10,493 nucleotides of DNA from JBOGFI01 sp050743365. GTDB lineage: Bacteria; Actinomycetota; Acidimicrobiia; IMCC26256; JACDBD01. The first letter of the stretch is position 1. Each line of letters starts with the position of its first letter. The stretch is from the NCBI GenBank assembly GCA_050743365.1, contig JBOGFI010000013.1, positions 1-10,493 on the forward strand, written 5' to 3'. Both the position numbers and the translations under genes were made by a program. Below are positions 1-5,725 of this stretch, piece by piece. Below the pieces are notes generated by a model, which did no database searches, had not been told where the DNA came from, and worked only from the letters and a program-made list of their open reading frames with translations.

Positions 1-564
1 GTCGAGCGAGCCCGCCGACTCAGCCCCGACGTTGTGCTCATGGACGTCCGCATGCCCGACCTCGATGGAATCGAAGCGACCCGCGAGCTGACACGTACCG
101 CCCCCCACGCGAGAGTCCTGATCCTCACCACCTTCGAACAAGACGACTACGTCTTCGGGGCGCTGCGCGCCGGCGCCTCGGGCTTCCTACTCAAACGAAC
201 GCGACCCGAAGAGCTGATCGCGGCCGTGCACACGATCGCCCGCGGAGACTCGCTGCTCTCCCCGTCGGTCACCCGCCTCGTGATCGACCGCATGGGCCAG
301 CAGCCGACGCCCGAGCTCGCCGATCACGCCAAGCTCGACCAGCTCACCCCGCGCGAGCGAGAGGTCCTCGAGCTAGTCGCGCGCGGGCTCTCCAACCGCG
401 AGATCGCCACAGAGCTCGTCGTCGAGGAATCCACGATCCGAAGCCACATCAAACGGATCCTGATGAAACTCGACCTCCGCGACCGCATTCAAGTCGTGAT
501 CTTCGCCTACGAGACCGGCATGAACCGACCCGCCCCCACAGCCGGTCGTCGCGCCGGTGAGTGA
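1..564 (+). CDS. NarL/FixJ-family response regulator (5'-truncated)
   Basis: This is the output half of a two-component system: phosphorylation of a receiver domain controls DNA binding by a LuxR-type helix-turn-helix. The reading frame is open from base 1, so the start and the first receiver strands lie outside the window. The phospho-acceptor Asp is in VVLMDVRMPD (residue 15 of the visible part). The conserved LTT threonine pair and the LLK lysine follow. The GerE/LuxR HTH begins at LTPREREVLELVARG and runs through SNREIATELVVEESTIRSH. About 187 residues are visible, near the usual 210-220 for the family once the missing N-terminus is added. A sensor histidine kinase is normally encoded just upstream, which is an expectation from the family and is not seen here. 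There is no direct evidence linking it to the metal genes downstream, which are convergent to it. The stop overlaps a possible small ORF. Confidence 0.95.
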   Translation, partial: VERARRLSPDVVLMDVRMPDLDGIEATRELTRTAPHARVLILTTFEQDDYVFGALRAGASGFLLKRTRPEELIAAVHTIARGDSLLSPSVTRLVIDRMGQQPTPELADHAKLDQLTPREREVLELVARGLSNREIATELVVEESTIRSHIKRILMKLDLRDRIQVVIFAYETGMNRPAPTAGRRAGE

Positions 565-718
565 GCCGAGTGAACGGCCGCCGCCATCGGCGGGAACGCC
601 TGACGATTGGGCCGAACTCGACAGCGTCATGGCCAGGGAGCGCCATACCGCCCACCTGGTTCGCCCCGCGCGCATCTACTCCAATCCAGCTGAAGAACCG
701 CCGCGGCCATCCCGCTGA
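557..718 (+). CDS. possible small protein coupled to the response regulator
   Basis: A 53-residue frame starts at GTG 557, inside the last codons of the response regulator (8-nt overlap, GTGAGTGA), and ends at TGA 716-718. The product is hydrophilic, proline-rich at both ends, with a charged centre (DDWAELDSVMARERH). I do not recognise it and see no membrane segment or known motif. The overlapping start is typical of translational coupling. Roughly 70% of its codons end in G or C, which is compatible with coding in this genome but lower than in the neighbouring genes. The other plus frame here (from 561) reads as an arginine-rich shadow. It could be a spurious ORF. Confidence 0.4.
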   Translation: MSEPSERPPPSAGTPDDWAELDSVMARERHTAHLVRPARIYSNPAEEPPRPSR

Positions 719-740
719 GTACGCGCGGGGACTGCCCAAC

Positions 741-766
741 TCGTAGCCGCGGCTACGACGCGTAGC
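741..766. repeat. 18-bp perfect palindrome with an overlapping alternative hairpin
   Basis: TCGTAGCCGCGGCTACGA at 741-758 is a perfect palindrome. Its right arm GCTACG (752-757) can also pair with CGTAGC at 761-766 across a 3-base loop, so two mutually exclusive hairpins can form. It lies where the plus-strand genes and the minus-strand operon converge and covers the TAG stop of the YHS gene (753-755). The position suits a bidirectional terminator or mRNA 3' end structure, but no T-run follows on either strand. A protein-binding site is the alternative. Confidence 0.5.
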
Positions 767-1001
767 GCTCCGGGTCGGCGACGAAGCGCTGCAGACACCT
801 GGCGGAGCAGAAGGCCTTGGGCTCGCCCCCCACATCGAGCTTCGCCGCCACTTCCGAAGGTGTGAGTTCCATGCCGCAGACCACTTGGAGCCACCGGCCC
901 GAGAGAGTCCCGACTACGGCCCGCCCCACCACCGCGGCCGCGAACGCGGCCAGCGCGAAGCCCGCAGGGCTGTACCGCCAGGCAGCGTCGAGATCACCCA
1001 A
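753..1001 (-). CDS. small membrane protein with C-terminal YHS domain
   Basis: The last 43 residues form a YHS domain with the Cys pattern VVCGME...AFCSARCLQRF (Cys 42, 65 and 69 counted from a TTG start at 1001). YHS domains are short metal-binding modules often found in or beside heavy-metal P-type ATPases. In front lies one hydrophobic segment (PAGFALAAFAAAVVGRAVVG), so the YHS domain is probably membrane-tethered. The start is uncertain: TTG 1001 keeps the likely coding part, and the frame stays open to 1055, where the extra residues look like a shadow of the upstream small ORF. Removing one G from the GGG at 997-999 joins this frame smoothly to the 994-1107 ORF (LVVFGDLDAAWRYS), giving a two-helix YHS protein of about 117 residues that starts on the ATPase stop. 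I think that is the true ancestral gene. It is the last gene of the minus-strand run, directly after the ATPase, which fits a metal-binding accessory role. Its YHS domain is 33/43 identical to the tail of the cyclase at 5726-7102. Confidence 0.75.
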   Translation of the reverse strand: MGDLDAAWRYSPAGFALAAFAAAVVGRAVVGTLSGRWLQVVCGMELTPSEVAAKLDVGGEPKAFCSARCLQRFVADPERYAS

Positions 1002-1107
1002 ACACCACGAGCACGAGCGCGCCAGCCGTGCCCCACAGGACCAGCACCAACACACGCCGGTACCGGTCGCGGCCCGCCCGCCGCAGCCAGAGCACCAGCG
1101 CGATCAC
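994..1107 (-). CDS. small hydrophobic ORF, probably the 5' part of the YHS gene
   Basis: GTG at 1107 overlaps the ATPase stop codon (GTGA), and 37 codons follow to TGA 994-996. The product begins VIALVLWLRR and contains a transmembrane stretch, VLVLVLWGTAGALVLVVFG. As it stands it would be a one-helix micropeptide coupled to the ATPase. It ends exactly where a single-base change in the GGG at 997-999 would carry the frame into the YHS-domain ORF. I therefore treat it as the N-terminal helix of that protein, separated by a frameshift or a sequencing error. If the sequence is right, the two pieces may be translated separately by overlapping starts. Confidence 0.5.
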   Translation of the reverse strand: MIALVLWLRRAGRDRYRRVLVLVLWGTAGALVLVVFG

Positions 1108-3482
1108 GCCGCCTCGGCGCGGGCCACCGGTCGGGCAGGCTCGGGCGGCAACTCAGCCACCGTCGCCGCCGGTAGCCGCAGTCGCTTCAGCCAGACCGCG
1201 TTCACCGCCACGATGAAACTCGAGCCCGACATCGAGAGCGCGGCGATCTCGGGGCGCAGCACGAGGCCGAACGCGGGTTCGAACACCCCGGCCGCGATCG
1301 GCAACGCGATCGCGTTGTACCCCACCGCCCAACCGAGGTTCTGGCGCATCTTGCGCAGCGTGCCCCGCCCGATCCGCAGCGCGACGGGCACGTCCATCGG
1401 GTCGGAGCGCATGAGCACGAGGTCGGCGGTCTCGATCGCGACATCGGTGCCGGCGCCGATGGCGATGCCGAGGTCGGCCTGGGCGAGCGCGGGGGCGTCG
1501 TTGACGCCGTCGCCCACCATGGCGACCGTCCGGCCGCTCTGCTGGAGCTCGGCCACCTTGGCGGCCTTGTCGCCCGGGAGCACCTCGGCGATCACCGTGT
1601 CGATACCGAGCCGGTCGGCGATCCGCCGGGCCGTCGCCTCGTTGTCGCCGGTCAGCATCACCACCTCGACGCCGAGCTCGTGGAGGGCCGAGACCGCGGC
1701 CGCCGAAGTCGGGCGGGCGGCGTCGGCGATACCGATCACCGCGACCGCACGCCCGTCGACCGCGGCCACCACGGCGGTCTGCCCGCCATTCGCCAGCTCC
1801 TCGCGCCGAGCCGCGAGCCCATCGAGCGCGATCCCCTCCCGCTCCATGAGACGGACGTTGCCCACCGCTACCCGCCGTCCCGCCACCGTCGCGAGCGCGC
1901 CGTGGCCGGGCACGTTCTCGAACGCGTCGACCGTCAGCCGCTCGACCCCAGCCGCGTCGGCGTAGCGCAGGACCGCCTCGGCCAGCGGGTGCTCGGACTC
2001 CCGCTCGACCGCCGCCACCAGCGACAGCACCCGGTTCCCGTCGGTGCCGCCCGCGGTGATCACGTCGGTGACCTCGGGCTCCCCCTTGGTGAGCGTGCCG
2101 GTCTTGTCCATGACCACGACCTCGATGCGGGCCGAGGTCTCGATCGCGGTCGCGTGCTTGAACAACACACCGCGGCGGGCGCCCAGCCCGGTGCCGACCA
2201 TGATCGCCGTCGGCGTCGCCAGACCGAGCGCGTCAGGGCACGTGATCACGACGACGGTGATCGCGAACAGCACCGCGTCCGACGCCGGTCGGTCGCTGAA
2301 GAGCAGCCAGGCTCCGAGGGTTCCACCGCCGCCGAGGAGCGCGACGAGCACAAGCCAGAACGCCGCCCGGTCCGCCAGCCGCTGGCCCGGCGCCTTGGAG
2401 TTCTGGGCCTCCTGGACGAGCTGCACGATCTGTGCGAGCGCAGTGTCGGCACCGACCTTGGTCGCGCGCACCCGCAGGGTGCCGTTCCTGTTGATGGTGG
2501 CGCCGATGACCTCGGCGCCCGGCTCCTTGTGGACCGGCAGGCTCTCGCCGGTGACCATCGACTCGTCGACTTCGCTGTCGCCGTCGTCGACGACTCCGTC
2601 GACCGCGATCTTGGCGCCCGGCCGCACGAGCAGGAGATCGCCGACCACGATCTCGGCGGTGGAGACTTCGACGGGCTCGCCGTCGCGCAGGACGATCGCC
2701 TTGGGTGGCGCGAGGTCGAGGAGAGTGCGGATGGCATCGTTGGCGCCGCCCCGTGCCCGCATCTCGAACCAGTGGCCGAGCAGCACGAACGAGGCCAGCA
2801 CCGAGGCCGCCTCGTAGAAGACCTCACCACCTCCGGTGAATGTGACGACGACCGAGTAGAGCCACCCGGCGCCGACCGCCACCGCGACCAGCACCATCAT
2901 GTCCAGAGTGCGCGCCCGCAACGCCCGGTAGGCGCCGTCGAAGAAGATCCACGAGGCCCAGAACACGACCGGCAGGCTGAGTAGCAGCGACCAGACGTCG
3001 TCGCGGAGTCCGAAGGGGGCTCCGACCTCGAAGCCCAACACGTCCCGGCCGATGGGCGACCACAGCAGGATCGGAATGGAGAACAGCGCGGCAACCAGGA
3101 ACCGGTTGCGCATGTCGGCGACCATGGCGTCCATCGACATGGCGTGACCGCCGTGGCCCATGACCTGCTCGGCCGAACGCTCGATCCGCTCGGGCTGCGC
3201 CGTCTCACCGGGCCCGGCGAGCGGGTCGCACAGGTTGCAGGGCACGGCCTGCCCGGCGCAGTGGTAGCCACATCGCTCGACGAGGTCTCGCAGCTCGGCG
3301 ACCGACGTGCGCTCGGGATCAAATGTCACCGTGGCGCTCTGCGCCGCCGGGTTTACCTCGACGTCGAGTACCCCCGGGCGGCGCCGCAGCCCGGCCTCGA
3401 CCACGTTCTGCTCGCTCGCCCGCCGCATGCCCGACACGTCGAGAACGACCACAACAGCGCCGACTTCGGGGTGCGAGGGCAC
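1104..3482 (-). CDS. heavy-metal P1B-type ATPase with CPD motif
   Basis: An ATP-driven pump of the inner membrane, probably exporting copper or another soft metal. The 792 residues contain: an HMA-like fold (about 10-75) whose usual GMxCxxC is GMRRASE, so the metal-binding cysteines are gone; a Cys cluster at 71, 75, 82 and 85; a His/Met stretch (109-120); helices TM1-TM4 (about 128-240); actuator motif TGES (311-314); TM6 motif TCPDALGLATPTA with CPD at 415-417; phosphorylation site DKTGT (Asp459); nucleotide-domain HP (498-499); hinge GDGVND (657-662); YN in TM7 (722-723); and MSGSS in TM8. CPC and CPH are the classic P1B signatures. From memory a CPD form recurs in actinobacteria, so it is probably a subgroup and not a mutation. 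The metal cannot be assigned from sequence. The GTG start at 3482 has no clear ribosome site. CopZ is 29 bp upstream and a membrane YHS gene follows, so the neighbours support a metal-export role. Confidence 0.95.
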   Translation of the reverse strand: MPSHPEVGAVVVVLDVSGMRRASEQNVVEAGLRRRPGVLDVEVNPAAQSATVTFDPERTSVAELRDLVERCGYHCAGQAVPCNLCDPLAGPGETAQPERIERSAEQVMGHGGHAMSMDAMVADMRNRFLVAALFSIPILLWSPIGRDVLGFEVGAPFGLRDDVWSLLLSLPVVFWASWIFFDGAYRALRARTLDMMVLVAVAVGAGWLYSVVVTFTGGGEVFYEAASVLASFVLLGHWFEMRARGGANDAIRTLLDLAPPKAIVLRDGEPVEVSTAEIVVGDLLLVRPGAKIAVDGVVDDGDSEVDESMVTGESLPVHKEPGAEVIGATINRNGTLRVRATKVGADTALAQIVQLVQEAQNSKAPGQRLADRAAFWLVLVALLGGGGTLGAWLLFSDRPASDAVLFAITVVVITCPDALGLATPTAIMVGTGLGARRGVLFKHATAIETSARIEVVVMDKTGTLTKGEPEVTDVITAGGTDGNRVLSLVAAVERESEHPLAEAVLRYADAAGVERLTVDAFENVPGHGALATVAGRRVAVGNVRLMEREGIALDGLAARREELANGGQTAVVAAVDGRAVAVIGIADAARPTSAAAVSALHELGVEVVMLTGDNEATARRIADRLGIDTVIAEVLPGDKAAKVAELQQSGRTVAMVGDGVNDAPALAQADLGIAIGAGTDVAIETADLVLMRSDPMDVPVALRIGRGTLRKMRQNLGWAVGYNAIALPIAAGVFEPAFGLVLRPEIAALSMSGSSFIVAVNAVWLKRLRLPAATVAELPPEPARPVARAEAA

Positions 3483-3493
3483 GGCGCGACTGT

Positions 3494-3508
3494 TACTACA
3501 CCGAGTAG
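3494..3508 (-). promoter_or_regulatory. candidate BlaI/CopY-type operator (site C)
   Basis: The 29-bp gap between copZ and the ATPase holds TACTAC (3494-3499), five bases, then GTAG (3505-3508). Read on the minus strand it contains GTGTAGTA (3501 down to 3494), the same octamer as at the blaI/cyclase and methyltransferase promoters. The second half-site is degenerate (4 of 6). It would allow local control of the ATPase inside the operon. Binding by the BlaI protein at 7141-7515 is inferred. Confidence 0.45.
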
Positions 3509-3511
3509 CGC

Positions 3512-3721
3512 TCAGTCGATCCGGACGCCAACCACCTCGTAGCCGGCTCGCTCGATGGCGGTGCGGATCGCGCTGTCGTCCGCCGGACCGTCGACCCGCA
3601 CCGTCCTGGACGACACGTCCACCTCGACGCGGTCGACCCCGGCAAGGGTGCCGACCTCACCCTCAATGGCGTGCTTGCAGTGCTCGCAGGAGATCCCGGG
3701 AACGTCATAGGTGCTGCTCAT
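3512..3721 (-). CDS. copZ: CopZ-like heavy-metal chaperone (HMA domain)
   Basis: A 69-residue single HMA domain, the normal length for CopZ-type copper chaperones. The metal site is GISCEHCKHAIE, with Cys12 and Cys15. The rest follows the beta-alpha-beta ferredoxin-like pattern (VGTLAGVDRVEVDVSSRTVRV) and ends GYEVVGVRID. Such proteins carry Cu(I) in the cytoplasm and hand it to P1B ATPases or to metal-responsive regulators. The ATG at 3721 has a good ribosome site (GGAAGG about six bases upstream). It sits 29 bp before the ATPase on the same strand. Because the ATPase's own HMA domain lacks CxxC, this protein may be the only canonical HMA metal donor in the locus. Copper is the likeliest cargo, but other soft metals are possible. 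Confidence 0.9.
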   Translation of the reverse strand: MSSTYDVPGISCEHCKHAIEGEVGTLAGVDRVEVDVSSRTVRVDGPADDSAIRTAIERAGYEVVGVRID

Positions 3722-3730
3722 CAGTCCTTC

Positions 3731-3991
3731 CTACTCCTTCCGCTCGGCCACGCCGATCACGAAGTCGCCGAAGAAGCGTTCGACGTGCCGGTCGCCCACC
3801 ACCAGTCCCTGCCGCTCGAGCTCGGCGATCAGCTCGTCGCCGGAGAACCGGTCGTGCTCCGGATGACTATTCGGGACGTGCCGAAGCGCTGTCGTTCTGT
3901 CGCGTCGTTCGGTGCGCTCTGGAACCGTGCGGAACGCCGAATAGGGCGCGGCCGAAGAGCGACCCCTTCGCAAAGGCTTCCCGCTCCTCAC
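3731..3991 (-). CDS. short ORF, C-terminal enzyme fragment, unknown
   Basis: The frame starts at GTG 3991, overlapping the stop of the broken methyltransferase (GTGA), and ends nine bases before copZ. The first half is Arg/Ser-rich and unlike a folded protein. The last 40 residues (FSGDELIAELERQGLVV, then VERFFGDFVIGVAERKE) look like the final helix and strand of an enzyme, perhaps a class I methyltransferase. I read it as the 3' remnant of a larger gene that became joined to an overlapping start, or as a small coupled gene of unknown function. Its stop and spacing place it in the same transcript as copZ. No function is assigned. Confidence 0.45.
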   Translation of the reverse strand: MRSGKPLRRGRSSAAPYSAFRTVPERTERRDRTTALRHVPNSHPEHDRFSGDELIAELERQGLVVGDRHVERFFGDFVIGVAERKE

Positions 3992-4678
3992 GCGCGAGCT
4001 TCGTCGCGTCCTTCCGATCCCTCTGGGACTTCCTTGCCCAGGCGGTCAATGCGGGCAACCGTCCCGAACGCAAAGTAGGAGAGCCCGAACGCCGCCGGCT
4101 CGACGCGAAGATCGGGAACCAGCCGCTCGAGGTGACTCCATGGCTGACCAAACCCCTCGAAGGTGGTCATGGCCGGTCCCATGGCCATGAACACCAATGC
4201 TCCGACGTTCAGTGGCAGGGCCCACCAAGGTGCCCTCTTGCCCCCACCGAGACGACGCGGCCGCGGGGCTTAGGTGCCGGACGACGTTCTCGAGCGCCGC
4301 CGGGGTGCGCATGAGGTCATGTACGAAGGAGAACAACGCGGCGTCGGCCTGAACGGGAATGTCCGCGTCCTCCACCGGCGACGTAATGAGGGTGACGTTC
4401 GTCCAGCCGTTGCGCTCGGCTCGCTGGCGTGCCTCCCTCAGCATGTCGGGGCTCTGGTCGATGCCGACCAGGCGTCCCTCGGAGCCAATCGTCTCAAGGA
4501 TGCGAGAGAAGGCCACGCCCGTGCCGCAGCCCACATCGAGAACGACCTCTCCCGGCTTCAAATCGAGCAGAGCGATGGCGCGCCTGAGGTACCTGCGGTA
4601 GGGGACGGTCCAGCCGTAGACGGGCGCGAAGACCCGGTACTTCGCTAGGGCCAACCGTCGTTTCGGACCCTTGCCCAT
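3988..4678 (-). pseudogene. class I SAM-dependent methyltransferase, double frameshift
   Basis: ATG at 4678 opens a clear class I methyltransferase: MGKGPKRRLALAKY, SAM-binding motif I VVLDVGCGTGVAF (about 45-57), acidic loop VGIDQSPDMLREA, then ALFSFVHDLMRTPAALENVV. After HLSP (near 4264) the frame fails. Restoring one G there (CCCGCGG to CCCGGCGG) gives GGRVVSVGG. Restoring a second G in the five-G run at 4241-4245 gives GKRAPWWALPLNVGALVF, which continues in frame through MAMGPAMTTFEGFGQPW and FGLSYFAFGTVAR to TGA 3988-3990. The repaired protein would be 230 residues, normal for the family. Two compensating-looking G losses 20 bases apart could be true decay or an assembly error. If intact, it would methylate an unknown small molecule or lipid. 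Confidence 0.75.
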
Positions 4679-4776
4679 CGCGTGACCCCTACCCCGAGGA
4701 CGGTATCCCGATCGGCGCAGGCCCTTGCAGCTCGGAGATGCGTCTCGCACACCCGAATAAGCGGTTGAGGGACGCA

Positions 4777-5277
4777 TCAAGGTTGGGTGACGAGGTGCTC
4801 GATCCGCTCGAGCGTGGCCGCCATCGCGGCCCGGGTGGCCGCCGGCTTGACCATGAACTTGAAGCCCGGTGCGCCGAGCGCGAGCCCGCCAGCCCTGACG
4901 AAGACCCACCGCTCCTGGGAGATGTCCCAGGTTTCGCGCACGCGCGTGCCGCCTTGGACCGGGTCGAGCTCGTAGCGCCAGATGCGCCCGCCGAACGATC
5001 GGGCGAGACGAGCAGCCGGCCGGGGTTGCCATGCGATGCGGCGGCCCTCCTCGAACTCGATGACCTCGTTGGTCATCGTGTACGGGAAGCCCAGCTTCAT
5101 CGCCATGTCGAACTTCGCGCCGAGCGAGAGGCGCGGCGGCGCGTTCTTGGGATCGCGCACGCTCTCGGAGCCGTCGATCATCCGGTGACGGCGGGGATCG
5201 GCGAGCAGCTCGAAGATCTTCTCGGGGGGCGCGGGGATAACCCGCTCCACGGTGACGACGTCGTCGAAGTCAGCCAT
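4777..5277 (-). CDS. SRPBCC-family (START-like) ligand-binding protein
   Basis: A 166-residue protein with the polyketide-cyclase/START-like fold pattern: an opening strand VTVERVIPAPPEKIFELLADPRRH, a middle ...MTNEVIEFEEGRRIAWQPRP, and a long C-terminal helix APGFKFMVKPAATRAAMAATLERIEHLV. This family binds hydrophobic ligands in a helix-grip cavity. Members may act as enzymes, co-chaperones or carriers, and the ligand cannot be read from sequence. ATG at 5277 is used because the conserved first strand begins just after it; no strong ribosome site is visible. The next gene on this strand, the broken methyltransferase, starts 98 bases downstream. There is no direct sequence link to metals, and it may be a passenger in the operon. 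Confidence 0.88.
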   Translation of the reverse strand: MADFDDVVTVERVIPAPPEKIFELLADPRRHRMIDGSESVRDPKNAPPRLSLGAKFDMAMKLGFPYTMTNEVIEFEEGRRIAWQPRPAARLARSFGGRIWRYELDPVQGGTRVRETWDISQERWVFVRAGGLALGAPGFKFMVKPAATRAAMAATLERIEHLVTQP

Positions 5278-5381
5278 GCGCGGGAGGGTATCGGTGGCGG
5301 GCGGTTACGGGCTCAGCCATGCGGATCGCCCCCCGTGACGAGCCGCATGGCCGCGACTTACCGGGAGGACCGAAGAAAGGG

Positions 5382-5547
5382 TCAACCCATGTGGCGGAGC
5401 ATCTCCCGCACTCCCGTGCGGAGAGACCGGAGGACGAGTGCCGCGGCCAGCGCAAGGAACAGGATGTTTTGAGCACGGTCGTGTAGTTGAGGGTGATCGA
5501 GGCTTCCACGACCTTGGCGTCGCGAAGCGGAGCCGACGGGGTGCTCC
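5382..5547 (-). pseudogene. C-terminal remnant of a permease-like membrane protein
   Basis: The last codons read NILFLALAAALVLRSLRTG...MLRHMG, a transmembrane helix and short tail. Just upstream, in another frame, is VVEASITLNYTTVL. The two join smoothly if two of the four A bases at 5477-5480 are removed (CTC AAC ATC CTG), giving ITLNYTTVLNILFLALAA. This resembles the end of a polytopic transporter, possibly a DUF318/ArsP-type permease; that family call is from memory and weak. Only about 50 residues remain, with no start or upstream helices, so it is a relic. It abuts the hydrolase remnant. Confidence 0.5.
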
Positions 5548-5705
5548 AGGCGGGAGCCGGGCACGCCGTGGAAATGGAAGAGCGGTGTCCCGTCGGGGTC
5601 TCCCCACTCAGCCCAGGCGAGTTGACGACCCTCGGGTAGCGTCAGCGCGGCCTCGGCGAGCTTGCGGATCCTCTCCGGCGTGCCTTCGTCGCTTGTCGCG
5701 GTCAC
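5548..5705 (-). pseudogene. N-terminal remnant of an alpha/beta hydrolase
   Basis: GTG 5705 starts VTATSDEGTPERIRKLAEAALTLP and continues with GRQLAWAEWGDPDGTPLFHFHGVPGSRLEHP. The second part is the typical first strands and the HG oxyanion-loop motif of an alpha/beta hydrolase. The similarity stops at about 5548. The nucleophile elbow (GxSxG), the acid and the catalytic His are all missing, so it cannot be an active hydrolase. The frame stays open across the junction to 5382, so a 107-residue chimeric product could be made. The start lies 20 bases after the cyclase stop, suggesting that the ancestral hydrolase was co-transcribed with the cyclase. Confidence 0.7.
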
Positions 5706-5725
5706 TGGCCGTGGCGGGCGCGGGG

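Noticed and set aside
817..2984. Long plus-strand open frames (for example 817-1965 and 1680-2984) opposite the ATPase
   Set aside because: They lie antisense to a certain P1B ATPase, have Arg/Ser/Ala-rich or Asp/Arg-rich composition typical of GC-rich shadows, and show no recognisable domain.
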